A DNA stretch of 64,000 nt from Promicromonospora umidemergens (GCF_024171995.1 NZ_JAMTCT010000005.1:1-64000), one strand, 5' to 3'. Shown: positions 54,465 through 63,349, counted from the stretch's first letter. A program made the numbers and translations. Notes: generated by a model not told the origin, from the letters alone.

Positions 54465-56717
54465 ATGAGCACACCCATGCGTACCCGCGCCGCGCGCGCG
54501 GTGGGCGCCGCGGCAGCAGCATCGCTGCTGCTGCCAGCGGCCGTCGCCGTCGCCGTCGCCGGACCTCAGCACGGTCCCGGTTCGGGGCCTGAGCACCACC
54601 GCGGCTCCCACCTCGCCGCCACCCTGGCTGGTCGTGCCACGCTGTCGGCCGACCACCTGGCCGAAGGCCCGCCGTCGGGCGCCGCGGCGAGCCCTGGCAA
54701 CGGGCGGCAGGGGCCCTGGGACGGCCAGGTGATCCCCGGCTTCTCCGCCATGATCGACAACCACGACGGGACGTTCTGGGCCCAGCCGGACAACGGCTTC
54801 GGGGCCAAGGGCAACTCCGCCGACTTCCTGCTCCGCAACTACCTGGTGCGCCCGCAGTGGGACACCGGCCGCAAGGGCTCCGGCGACATCAAGGTGCTCG
54901 ACCACATCGAGTACAACGACCGCGACGACGTCCTGGACTTCGACATCGTCAACGACGACACCGACGAGCGGCTGCTCACCGGCGCCGACTTCGACATCGA
55001 GTCGGTGGTCCGGGCCAAGGACGGCACGCTGTGGGTGGGCGAGGAGTTCGGCCCGTTTCTGCTGCACTTCGACGCCGACGGCACGCTGCTGGAGGCCCCG
55101 TACGAGTTCCCCGACGGCAAGTCGCCTGCCAACCCCTACCTGGAGCCGGGCGAGACGCCCAACGTCGGCAGCAGCCGTGGCTTCGAGGCCATGGCGGGCA
55201 GCGGCCGGTACCTCTACCCGGTGGTCGAGGGCGCGCTGGCCGACGACGACGACGCCCGCCGCCGCTGGATCTACCAGTTCGACACCCGCAAGGGCGAGTA
55301 CACGGGCGAGCGCTGGGCGTACCAGACGGACCGCGAGGCCAACGTGATCGGCGATGCCTTCGCGACCGGCCGCGACTCGATGCTGCTCATCGAGCGCGAC
55401 GACTTCGAGGGCGACCAGTCGGTGACCAAGCGCGTGTACGAGATCGACCTGAGCCGCACGGACCGGGACGGCTACGTCCGCAAGGAGCTCGTCGTGGACG
55501 CGCTGCGGATCGAGAACCCGCGCGGCATCGACGCAGGGGAGGGCTACGGCCTCGGCGACACGTTCGCCCTGCCCGTGCAGTCCTTCGAGACCGTCCTGTT
55601 CGTCGACCGCGACACGCTGCTGATCGGCAACGACAACAACTACCCCGGCAACGACGCGCGCGTCACCGGCACGCCGGACGACACCGAGATGGCCCTCGTG
55701 GACCTCAAGAAGAAGCGCGTGACCGAGGACGGCGTGACCGTCGTCGGGCACCGTGGGGCGTCCGGCTACCGGCCGGAGCACACGCTCGCCGCGTACGAGA
55801 CCGCCATCAACCAGTGCGTGGACTACATCGAGCCCGACGTCGTCTCCACCAAGGACGGCGTGCTGGTCGCCCGCCACGAGAACGAGATCGGCGGCACGAC
55901 CGACGTCGCCGCCCACGCCGGGTTCGCGGACCGTCGCACCACCAAGACCATCGACGGCACCTCGATCACCGGCTGGTTCACCGAGGACTTCACGCTCGCC
56001 GAGCTGCGCACCCTGCGGGCCAAGGAGCGCCTGCCGCAGGTCCGGCCGCAGAACACGCCGTTCGACGGGCTCTACCAGATCCCGACCCTCGATGAGGTCC
56101 TCGACCTGGCCCGCAACAGCCGCACCTGCGACGGGGCGCCCGTCGGCGTCTACCCGGAGACGAAGCACCCGACGTACTTCGACTCGATCGACCTGTCCCT
56201 GGAGGAGCCGCTCGTGCGCGAGCTGCGCCGGAACGGCTTCGACCGCGCCGACGCCCCGGTGATCGTGCAGTCCTTCGAGGTGGGCAACCTCCAGGACCTC
56301 GACACGATGACCGACGTCCGCCTCGGCCAGCTCGTCAGCAGCAGCGGCGCGCCCTACGACCTCGTGGCCGACGGCGACCCGCGCACCTACGCGGACATGG
56401 TCACCCGCAGCGGGCTGCGTGAGGTCGCGTCCTACGCCGACGGCATCGGCGCCGAGAAGAACGTGCTGATCCCGCGCGAGGCCGACGGCACGCTCGCCGC
56501 GCCCAGCCCCGTGATCCGGGACGCGCACCGTGTCGGTCTCGAGGTGCACACCTGGACGTTCCGGCGGGAGAACCAGTTCCTCGCCGCGGACTTCCGCTCG
56601 TCGAACGATCCGAACGGGATCGGCGACATGGTGGGCGAGGTGCAGGTGTTCATGGAGGCGGGCCTGGACGGCTTCTTCACGGACAACCCGGACCTCGGCG
56701 TCGCCGCGGTGAGCTGA
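54465..56717 (+). CDS. secreted phytase-like esterase / glycerophosphodiester phosphodiesterase fusion
   Basis: 750 aa. An Ala-rich signal (AAAAASLLLPAAVAVAVAGP) starts the protein. Residues ~60-430 are the phytase-like esterase domain: WDGQVIPGFSAMIDNHDGTFW, PDNGFGAKGNSADF, LWVGEEFGPFLLHFD, GFEAMAGSGRYLYPVVEG. Residues ~430-750 are a GDPD domain: VVGHRGASGYRPEHTLAAYE with catalytic His/Arg, YIEPDVVSTKDGVLVARHE, VGVYPETKHP and GLEVHTWTFRREN. It should release phosphate and glycerol-phosphate from extracellular phosphodiesters such as teichoic acid or lipids. ATG 54465 is chosen; 54477 is an option. Confidence 0.9.
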   Translation: MSTPMRTRAARAVGAAAAASLLLPAAVAVAVAGPQHGPGSGPEHHRGSHLAATLAGRATLSADHLAEGPPSGAAASPGNGRQGPWDGQVIPGFSAMIDNHDGTFWAQPDNGFGAKGNSADFLLRNYLVRPQWDTGRKGSGDIKVLDHIEYNDRDDVLDFDIVNDDTDERLLTGADFDIESVVRAKDGTLWVGEEFGPFLLHFDADGTLLEAPYEFPDGKSPANPYLEPGETPNVGSSRGFEAMAGSGRYLYPVVEGALADDDDARRRWIYQFDTRKGEYTGERWAYQTDREANVIGDAFATGRDSMLLIERDDFEGDQSVTKRVYEIDLSRTDRDGYVRKELVVDALRIENPRGIDAGEGYGLGDTFALPVQSFETVLFVDRDTLLIGNDNNYPGNDARVTGTPDDTEMALVDLKKKRVTEDGVTVVGHRGASGYRPEHTLAAYETAINQCVDYIEPDVVSTKDGVLVARHENEIGGTTDVAAHAGFADRRTTKTIDGTSITGWFTEDFTLAELRTLRAKERLPQVRPQNTPFDGLYQIPTLDEVLDLARNSRTCDGAPVGVYPETKHPTYFDSIDLSLEEPLVRELRRNGFDRADAPVIVQSFEVGNLQDLDTMTDVRLGQLVSSSGAPYDLVADGDPRTYADMVTRSGLREVASYADGIGAEKNVLIPREADGTLAAPSPVIRDAHRVGLEVHTWTFRRENQFLAADFRSSNDPNGIGDMVGEVQVFMEAGLDGFFTDNPDLGVAAVS

Positions 56718-56771
56718 CCGCCGCAGCCACCTGAGAGGCAACGTGCCGGGGTACCTGCTTATGCTCCACAG

Positions 56772-58031
56772 GTGCCCCGGCACCTCCGTACCCAGCGCAG
56801 TCATCGCGTCGCGCGAGCCGCGGCGCTCGTCGTCGTCGGTGCGCTCGCCTTCGTCGCGGCCGGCGGCGCCGCTGCCTACCTCGACCTGAGACAGCAGATC
56901 GGCGTGAGCGACGTCTCGGGTCTGGTCCAGGGTCCGACGCCGCCAGATCCCGACGACCCGTTCACCGGTCGCAGCCTCAACATCCTCGTGATGGGCACCG
57001 ACCTGCGCGGCGGCGAGAACACCGAGATCGCAGGCGAGGGCGAGGGCGGGATGCGCTCGGATACCACCATGCTGGTGCACGTCTCGGCGGACCGGTCGCG
57101 CATCGAGGTGGTCTCCGTCCCGCGCGACTCGCTCGTCGAGATCCCGTCCTGCAAGCTGCCCGACGGCACCGACTCCGGCGCCACGTCCGGCATGTTCAAC
57201 AGCGCGTTCACGATCGGTGGTGGTACGCAGGAGGACCTCACGCACGCCGCTGCCTGCACCATCTCCACGGTGCAGAGCCTCACGGGCGTCCCCGTCACCA
57301 ACCACATGGTGGTGCAGATGGACGGCGTGGTCGACGTGGTCGACGCGCTCGGCGGGGTGCGGATGTGCCTGCCCGAACCGCTGGTGCAGGACCCGGAGTA
57401 CGGGCGGTTCGAGCTGCCGGCCGGCGAGCAGACGCTCGACGGCCGCGAGGCCATCGGCTTTCTGCGCGCACGGCACGGCACCGGTCTGGGTCTCGAGCAG
57501 GGCAGCGACCTGGCGCGGATCGCACGCCAGCAGGCGTTCGTGGACGCGCTGGTGCGCCAGGTGCTGGACCAGAACCTCCTGACCAGCTCACCGCGGCTGT
57601 ACCGCACCATCCAGGCGGTCCTGCGCGCGATCTCCGCGGATCCCGGCCTCGCCGACCCGGCGGCGCTCGCCGGTCTCGCCTACAGCATCCGGAACATCGA
57701 CCCGGCAGAGATCGTGTTCACCGAGCTGCCCGTCGTGGCCTCCGCGACGGACGCCAACCGGGTGGTCTGGGCCGAGGACGCCGCGGCGATCTGGGAGCGG
57801 ATCGCGGCCGACGAGGCGCCGCGCCGGGCCGAGCCGTCGGCATCGCCGTCGGGCAGCGAGAGCGGCCAGGGACCGGGTGAATCCTCGGGGGGCTCGTCGG
57901 GCGAGGCGTCGGGGCCGGCCGACGGCGCGGAGCCGGACGCAAAGACGGACACGGAGGGCGGGACGGCGCGGCCGGACACGCCTGACGCGTCTGCGTCGCC
58001 CTCGCGTCTGCCCGGCGTCTGTGCGGACTGA
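56772..58031 (+). CDS. LCP family protein with acidic C-terminal tail and terminal GVCAD
   Basis: 419 aa. Basic start, one membrane helix (about 15-36), then the LCP domain: LNILVMGTDLRGGENTE, RSDTTMLVHVSADR, SVPRDSLVEIP, FNSAFTIGGG, and AIGFLRARHGTGLGLEQGSDLARI with the catalytic arginines. Internal cysteines occur in IPSCKLPDG, AAACTIST and RMCLPEP. A Ser/Gly/Asp/Glu-rich tail of ~75 residues ends SRLPGVCAD. TATGCT lies six bases before GTG 56772. It probably attaches glycopolymers to the wall; its paralogue follows at 58115. Confidence 0.92.
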   Translation: MPRHLRTQRSHRVARAAALVVVGALAFVAAGGAAAYLDLRQQIGVSDVSGLVQGPTPPDPDDPFTGRSLNILVMGTDLRGGENTEIAGEGEGGMRSDTTMLVHVSADRSRIEVVSVPRDSLVEIPSCKLPDGTDSGATSGMFNSAFTIGGGTQEDLTHAAACTISTVQSLTGVPVTNHMVVQMDGVVDVVDALGGVRMCLPEPLVQDPEYGRFELPAGEQTLDGREAIGFLRARHGTGLGLEQGSDLARIARQQAFVDALVRQVLDQNLLTSSPRLYRTIQAVLRAISADPGLADPAALAGLAYSIRNIDPAEIVFTELPVVASATDANRVVWAEDAAAIWERIAADEAPRRAEPSASPSGSESGQGPGESSGGSSGEASGPADGAEPDAKTDTEGGTARPDTPDASASPSRLPGVCAD

Positions 58032-58075
58032 ACCCGAAACATGGCCTGAAGAGTGCCTGGGAACGGCAGGACTTA

Positions 58076-58105
58076 TTTACACGTTTGCCGCACTGAGGCC
58101 ATAGT
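58076..58105 (+). promoter_or_regulatory. sigma-70-type promoter for the second LCP gene
   Basis: TTTACA (58076-58081) and CATAGT (58100-58105) are separated by 18 bases, and GTG 58115 lies nine bases after the -10 box, so the leader is very short. Confidence 0.45.
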
Positions 58106-58114
58106 CTCCGGTGC

Positions 58115-59545
58115 GTGGTGAATGACTTCTGGACGGCGGTCCGACCTGTTGGCGAGGTACTGCGAGGCGTTCCCCGGCACGCGCGAGCGGGCGAACGGCA
58201 ACCTCGTCACGTCCGCAGCTGGCGCAAGATGTTCTTGTTCCGCGGGGTCACGATGGGGGTCGTCGGCGCCATGGCGTTCGGCTCGGCCGCGGCCGCGACG
58301 GCCTATCACAACGCCGTCGGGCAGATCGATGTCCAGGACCTGGACGGTCTGGTGGCCGAGCAGGTCAAGCCGAAGGACCCGTCCGACCCGTTCAAGGACG
58401 AACCGGTCAACCTGCTCCTCATGGGTACGGACATCCGCGACGGCAGCAACGCCGACATCGGCGGATCCGTCGAAGGCATGCGGTCGGACACGACGATGCT
58501 CATGCACATCTCGGCGGACCGGGAGTGGATCGAGATCGTGTCGTTGCCCCGAGACACGTTCGTGGACATCCCGTCCTGCACGCTCCCGGACGGCAGCCAG
58601 TCTCAACCGCACCGGGACAAGTTCAACGCCTCCTTCACGGTCGGGAGCGGCGGTACGGATCTCAAGCATGCCGCCGCGTGCACGATCAACACGGTCAACG
58701 CCATGACCGGAATCACGGTGACGAACCACGCGGTGGTCAAGATGAACGGTGTCGTCGACGTCGTCGACGCCGTCGGCGGCGTGCGGATGTGCCTGCCTGA
58801 AGCGATCCACGGCGACCCGGCGTCGGCCCGCATCGACCTGCCGGCCGGCGAGAACCGGCTCGACGGCAAGACCGCCATCCAGTTCCTCCGGGTGCGCAAG
58901 GGCACCGGCATGGGGCTCGACATGGGTAGCGACATCACGCGCATCGTGCGGCAGCAGGCGTTCATCAACGCGACGCTGCGGCAGATCCTGTCCGCTGAGA
59001 CGCTCGCCGACCCGACCAAGACGTTCCGCCTGATCAATGCGGCGCTCGGCTCCCTGAGCGCCGACCCGGACATCGCCAACCCCGGCAAGGTCGCGGGTCT
59101 CGCGTGGTCCCTGCGGGAGATCAACAAGCGGAACATCATCATGACGGAGGTTCCGGTGTACGACATCACCGAGGGCACCGCGAGCGGTCTGGCCTGGCAG
59201 CCGGAGGCGCAGGAGATCTTCACGCGCATCGCGGCAGACACGCCCCCGGACAGCGTGGTGCTGCCCGACGCGGAGCCGTCGGACGCACCGAGCACGAGCG
59301 GCGAGCCCAAGGAGGGCTCGGCCGACGACGGCGCAGGAGCTGGCGACGAGGGCGCTGGCACGGAGGGTGAGAGCGACGCGGAGGCAGGTGACACCGACAC
59401 CGAAGCGCCGGCCGACGAGACCGGGGACGCCGGCGACGAGACCGGTACGGCCGACGAGACCGGTACGGCCGACGGTGGTACCGCGGACGAGCCGGCGAAG
59501 CCGAGCCCGAGCCCCGAGGTACTGCTCGAGGGCGTCTGCGCCTGA
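58115..59545 (+). CDS. LCP family protein with acidic C-terminal tail and terminal GVCA
   Basis: 476 aa. Membrane helix at about 44-62 (GVTMGVVGAMAFGSAAAATA), LCP domain with VNLLLMGTDIRDGSNADIG, RSDTTMLMHISADR, SLPRDTFVDIP, FNASFTVGSGG and AIQFLRVRKGTGMGLDMGSDITRI. Cysteines match the first LCP (IPSCTLPDG, AAACTINT, RMCLPEA). A tail of about 100 residues, mostly Glu/Asp/Gly/Thr with the period DETGTA, ends VLLEGVCA. Starts at GTG 58115; later ATG 58229 would still keep the helix. It is paralogous and adjacent to 56772. Confidence 0.92.
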   Translation: MVNDFWTAVRPVGEVLRGVPRHARAGERQPRHVRSWRKMFLFRGVTMGVVGAMAFGSAAAATAYHNAVGQIDVQDLDGLVAEQVKPKDPSDPFKDEPVNLLLMGTDIRDGSNADIGGSVEGMRSDTTMLMHISADREWIEIVSLPRDTFVDIPSCTLPDGSQSQPHRDKFNASFTVGSGGTDLKHAAACTINTVNAMTGITVTNHAVVKMNGVVDVVDAVGGVRMCLPEAIHGDPASARIDLPAGENRLDGKTAIQFLRVRKGTGMGLDMGSDITRIVRQQAFINATLRQILSAETLADPTKTFRLINAALGSLSADPDIANPGKVAGLAWSLREINKRNIIMTEVPVYDITEGTASGLAWQPEAQEIFTRIAADTPPDSVVLPDAEPSDAPSTSGEPKEGSADDGAGAGDEGAGTEGESDAEAGDTDTEAPADETGDAGDETGTADETGTADGGTADEPAKPSPSPEVLLEGVCA

Positions 59546-59604
59546 CCCGTGTCAGGCGTACAGGTCGGTCGGGTGACCTGCACGCCTGATGTCTGCGGTC
59601 AGCT

Positions 59605-60213
59605 TCAGGCGCCACCGAGGATGAGGGACGCCGCCACGGCCAGCATGGTCAGCGCGATGACGGAGTCGAGGACCCGCCACGCACCGGGCTTCTCGAGCAG
59701 CGGCGCGAGGTAGCGCGCGCCGTAGCCGAGCGCGACGAACCACGTGGTGCTGGCGACGCACGCGCCGAGCCCGAACCACCAGCGGTCGTCGCCGTGCGTC
59801 GCCGCGAGCCCGCCCACGAGCACCACGGTGTCGAGATAGACGTGGGGGTTCAGCCAGGTCAGGGTGAGGGTGGTCGCGACCGCCGCGCCCACCGTGCGGT
59901 TGGTCATGCTGTGCCGCCCCATCACCACGCGCTGGCCCTTCACGGCGCGGTATCCCGCCATGCCGCCGTAGACCAGCACGACGACGGCGCCCGCCCACCG
60001 CGCGATCTCGACGACGAGGGGCGCGCTCTGGATCAGGGCGCCCAGTCCGCCGACCCCGGCCGAGATGAGCACCAGGTCGCTGACAGCGCAGATGCCCGCC
60101 ACCAGCCCCACGTGCTCCCGCCGCAGTCCCTGGCGAAGGACGAAGATGTTCTGCGCCCCGACGGCGACGATGAGCGAGAGGCCGAAGGCCATGCCGGCAA
60201 GGGCGGAAAGCAT
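59605..60213 (-). CDS. LysE/ArgO-family amino acid exporter 1
   Basis: 202 aa with six helices. FGLSLIVAVGAQNIFVLRQGLRREHVGLVA at the start (read as blocks) and LTLTWLNPHVYLDTVVL are the LysE/ArgO signatures. It exports lysine or arginine. TACGGT six bases before ATG 60213 suggests a leaderless start. It is paralogous to 61312; the regulator gene lies between. Confidence 0.88.
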   Translation of the reverse strand: MLSALAGMAFGLSLIVAVGAQNIFVLRQGLRREHVGLVAGICAVSDLVLISAGVGGLGALIQSAPLVVEIARWAGAVVVLVYGGMAGYRAVKGQRVVMGRHSMTNRTVGAAVATTLTLTWLNPHVYLDTVVLVGGLAATHGDDRWWFGLGACVASTTWFVALGYGARYLAPLLEKPGAWRVLDSVIALTMLAVAASLILGGA

Positions 60214-60309
60214 GACTGAACCGTAGGAAGTCGGACAGCGAATGTCCGGTTCATGATTGGGAAGTGCGGCAGGGCTGGACCTGGGCTAATGATGGGGTAT
60301 GTCCGGATT

Positions 60310-61221
60310 TCACGCAGGGAGCAGCCTGCGTGTTGCTTCTTTTCGCAGTGCGGCCGTGACCCGGTCGAGGACGCTGGACCGGAGCTTCCACTGCTGCAGG
60401 TAGAGCGGTACGTCGACCACCGTGTCGGCCTCGAGCGGCGTGATGTCGCCCCCGGCGGGACGGTCGCCGAGGGAGGGGCGGTCCAGCAGCATGCCCCAGC
60501 CCAGGCTGAGGTAGATGGCCTCCTCGTACTCGACGGTGCTCGGCACGTGGTGCCGCGGCGGCCTGGCCCTCGAGGCTCGCTCGCGCAGGAACATGTCCTG
60601 CAGGTCATCGGTCCGGTCGAAGACGATGACCGGCGCGGCGGCGAGCGCTTCCGGCGTCGGGCCGTGGGGGAACCAGCGCTCCGCGAAGGTGCGCGTGCAT
60701 GCCGGGCGGTAGCGCATGACCCCGAGGGGGGTGCTGCGGCAGCCCTGCACCTGGGCGGTCTGCGAGGTGACCGCGGCCATGACCACACCCTCGCGGAGCA
60801 GGTCGGCGGTGCGGCTGTCGTCGGCTCGGTGCAGGTCGAAGGCGACGCCGTCGACCTGTGCCAGGGCTGGCAGTACCCAGGTGGCCAGCGAGTCGGCGCT
60901 GACCGCGAGGGGCACGGTCACGAAGCTGTCCGGCCCGCCGGACTCGTCCCGCTCGCCGGCGTCGTCCGCCCCGAGCTCCGCCGCAACCTCCGCGCCGAGC
61001 AGCTCCGTCTGCCGGGCGAGCCGCAGCAGGGCCTGCCCGGGCGCGGTGGCGACCACCGGTCGGGTGCGCCGCACCAGCACGCTGCCCGCCGTGTTCTCCA
61101 GCGCACGGATGCGCTGGCTGACCGCCGACGGCGTCACGTGCAGTGTTCGGGCCGCTGCGTCGAACGAGCCCTCGGCCACCACCGCGGCCAGCGCTTCGAG
61201 CTGGCGGGAGTCCCATCGCAT
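60310..61221 (-). CDS. LysR-type regulator of the ArgP/LysG group
   Basis: 303 aa. The winged helix is at the start: QLEALAAVVAEGSFDAAARTLHVTPSAVSQRIRALE (read as QLEALAAV, FDAAARTL, TPSAVSQRIRALE). The effector domain follows with VPLAVSADSLATWVLPAL and GWGMLLD. ArgP/LysG regulators sense basic amino acids and switch on argO/lysE. ATG 61221 is preferred over 61239: CAGACT lies six bases upstream and the helix then starts at residue 5. It is divergent from the exporter at 61312, the classical lysG-lysE layout. Confidence 0.9.
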   Translation of the reverse strand: MRWDSRQLEALAAVVAEGSFDAAARTLHVTPSAVSQRIRALENTAGSVLVRRTRPVVATAPGQALLRLARQTELLGAEVAAELGADDAGERDESGGPDSFVTVPLAVSADSLATWVLPALAQVDGVAFDLHRADDSRTADLLREGVVMAAVTSQTAQVQGCRSTPLGVMRYRPACTRTFAERWFPHGPTPEALAAAPVIVFDRTDDLQDMFLRERASRARPPRHHVPSTVEYEEAIYLSLGWGMLLDRPSLGDRPAGGDITPLEADTVVDVPLYLQQWKLRSSVLDRVTAALRKEATRRLLPA

Positions 61222-61311
61222 GCCATCAGTCTGCCGCATCTTCAGTTCTGCTTACGCAGCCATAGAAACATGAACTGGTCTTCAGCCGCCGCGCTGCCTA
61301 GCGTGGAAGAC

Positions 61312-61929
61312 ATGCTCAACCTGCTCGCCGGACTCGGATTCGGTCTCTCGCTCATCGTCGCCATCGGCGCTCAGAACGCGTTCGTGCTGCGCCAGGGGCT
61401 GCGCCGTGAGCACGTGGCCGTCGTCGCGGCGATCTGCGCAATCTCCGACGCATTGCTCTACGCGGCGGGCGGGGCAGGGTTCGGGCCGCTGGTAGAGCGG
61501 TGGCCCGACGCGGTGGAGGTGATGCGCTGGCTGGGCGCCGCCGTCGTGCTCGGCTATGGGGCGATGGCTGCCTGGCGCGCCCTGCGCGGCGACACGAAGC
61601 TCGCGGCGGCCGAGGACGGCGCGCTGGGCGACAGCCCGGGCCGGCGCCTGCGGCCGGTGGTCCTCACGACGCTCGCGCTCACCTGGCTGAACCCGCACGT
61701 CTACCTCGACACCGTGCTGCTGCAGGGTTCGGTCGCGGCCACCTACGGCGACGACCGCTGGCTCTTCACGGCCGGGGCGATGGTGTCGAGCATCCTCTGG
61801 TTCTGCGGCCTCGGGTATGGCGCGCGGCTGCTCGCACCGGTGCTGAATCGGCCGGGAGCCTGGCGCGTGGTCGACGGCGTCATCGCGCTGATCATGCTGG
61901 CCGTGGCGGTCTCGCTGCTCGCGGGCTGA
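61312..61929 (+). CDS. LysE/ArgO-family amino acid exporter 2
   Basis: 205 aa, six helices. FGLSLIVAIGAQNAFVLRQG, REHVAVVAAICAISDALLY and LTWLNPHVYLDTVLLQG match ArgO/LysE. It is closely related to the 59605 protein. TAGCGT (61299-61304) lies seven bases before ATG 61312; ATG 61270 is an in-frame alternative. The LysR gene is divergent, so the 61222-61311 gap should hold its operator. It is convergent with the aminotransferase. Confidence 0.9.
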   Translation: MLNLLAGLGFGLSLIVAIGAQNAFVLRQGLRREHVAVVAAICAISDALLYAAGGAGFGPLVERWPDAVEVMRWLGAAVVLGYGAMAAWRALRGDTKLAAAEDGALGDSPGRRLRPVVLTTLALTWLNPHVYLDTVLLQGSVAATYGDDRWLFTAGAMVSSILWFCGLGYGARLLAPVLNRPGAWRVVDGVIALIMLAVAVSLLAG

Positions 61930-61947
61930 CCGTCCGGGCTTCACCGG

Positions 61948-63195
61948 CTAGCTCAGCGGGACCCCCAGTCCGGCCAGGCGGGTCGCCGCCTCGCGCAGCA
62001 CCTCATCGCGCTTGATGAAGGTGAACCGCACGTGGGAGGCGAGCGCCTTCGCCGTCGGAGAGCCGGCGCGGCAGAACGCCGCCGCCGGGATCGCCACCAC
62101 GCCGGCGAGCTCGGGCAGCCGGCGGCACAGCTCGACGCCGTCGCGCAGGCCGAGGCGACCGAGCAGGTTCGACGCATCGGCCATCACGAAGTACGTGCCG
62201 GCCGGGCGGTTCACCGTGAAACCTGCCGCCTCCAGTCCCGCGCAGAGGAGGTCCCGACGCTCGGTGAGGGTTGCGGCCAGCGCGCGGGGGGTGTCGTCGT
62301 CGGCAAGGGCCTGGGCGATGGCAGGCTGGAATGGCGCGCCGGACGTGTACGTGAGGAACTGCTTGACCGTCCGGACGGCCGTGACGAGGTCGGCGGGCCC
62401 GTGCAGCCAGCCGATCTTCCAGCCGGTGAACGAGAACGTCTTGCCCGACGACGAGACGGTCAGCGTGCGCTCGGCCATGCCCGGCAGCGTGGCGATCGGG
62501 ATGTGCTCGGCGCCGAACGTGAGGTGCTCGTAGACCTCGTCGGTCACGACTATCGCGTCACGCTCCTGTGCCACCGCTGCGACGGCCGCGAGCTCGTCCC
62601 GGGTGAGCACCGCCCCGGTCGGGTTGTGCGGGGAGTTGAGCACGATCATCCGCAGGCGAGGGGAGGCGGCCGCCCGGAGCGCCGCGACGTCGAGCCGGAA
62701 GCCGTCCGGCCCGGGGACCAGGGGAGCGGTCACATGCGTGGCGCCGGACATGCCGATCGCTGCAGCGTGCGAGTCGTAGAACGGTTCCAGGGTGAGCACC
62801 TCGTCGCCCGGACGGGTCAGCGCGAGGACCGAGGCGGTCAGCGCTTCGGTGGCGCCGGTGGTCACCAGCACCTCGGTGTCGGGGTCGACGTCCAGCCCGT
62901 AGTGCCGCTTCTGATGGTCCGCGACGGCCCGGCGCAGCTCCGGCACGCCGTCGCCCGGCGCGTACTGGTTGCGCCCCTCCTCGATGGCCCGGATCGCGGC
63001 CTGCTTGACGTACTCGGGGCCGTCGACGTCGGGAAAACCCTGGCCGAGGTTGATCGCACCGGTGCGGGCGGCGAACGCCGACATCTCGGCGAAGATCGTG
63101 ACGGCGACACCGCCGTCGTCGGCGAGGAGACCCGCCGCGCTCGCGGTGTCCTGCCAGCGGTCCCGGCCGCGGCCGGGTGAATGGAGTGAGCTCAT
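61948..63195 (-). CDS. class I pyridoxal-phosphate aminotransferase
   Basis: 415 aa fold-type I. INLGQGFPDVDGPE at the N-terminus, GATEALTASVLAL, NSPHNPTGAVLTRDELA, VTDEVYEHLTFG, and the PLP lysine in SSSGKTFSFTGWKIGW. This series is shared by methionine/kynurenine aminotransferases and N-succinyl-diaminopimelate aminotransferase (DapC-like); motif order cannot separate them. The neighbouring lysine exporters make DapC attractive. TATCGT lies seven bases before ATG 63195. Confidence 0.88.
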   Translation of the reverse strand: MSSLHSPGRGRDRWQDTASAAGLLADDGGVAVTIFAEMSAFAARTGAINLGQGFPDVDGPEYVKQAAIRAIEEGRNQYAPGDGVPELRRAVADHQKRHYGLDVDPDTEVLVTTGATEALTASVLALTRPGDEVLTLEPFYDSHAAAIGMSGATHVTAPLVPGPDGFRLDVAALRAAASPRLRMIVLNSPHNPTGAVLTRDELAAVAAVAQERDAIVVTDEVYEHLTFGAEHIPIATLPGMAERTLTVSSSGKTFSFTGWKIGWLHGPADLVTAVRTVKQFLTYTSGAPFQPAIAQALADDDTPRALAATLTERRDLLCAGLEAAGFTVNRPAGTYFVMADASNLLGRLGLRDGVELCRRLPELAGVVAIPAAAFCRAGSPTAKALASHVRFTFIKRDEVLREAATRLAGLGVPLS

Positions 63196-63246
63196 GGGGT
63201 CGACGATAGCCATCGCGCGTCTACCGGGAGTTCATCTCTGGCATCC

Positions 63247-63330
63247 CGGACAACCCTCTTTACCTGCGCGTTTGTGGACAACCCTGTGGATGTGGTGGAT
63301 AACCCCGGTCCTTGGGGAAAGTTATCCACA
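63247..63330. promoter_or_regulatory. cluster of DnaA-box-like sites
   Basis: TGTGGACAA at 63273-63281 is an exact TTGTCCACA box on the minus strand and TTATCCACA at 63322-63330 is an exact plus-strand box. TGTGGATGT (63285) and GGTGGATAA (63294) are one- or two-base variants, and CGGACAACC (63247) is weaker. The 63196-63349 gap has no gene. dnaA or dnaN are not nearby, so this is not the classical oriC arrangement. Confidence 0.55.
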
Positions 63331-63349
63331 GGGCGCCCTGCGGAGATGA

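Noticed and set aside
54405-57476. 1023-codon minus-strand frame opposite the phytase-like/GDPD and LCP genes
   Set aside because: Shadow frame with no recognisable domain; it crosses two well-defined genes and their promoters.
63247-63330. Chromosomal origin of replication
   Set aside because: DnaA-like boxes are present but no dnaA, dnaN or AT-rich unwinding region is seen, so only a box cluster is claimed.
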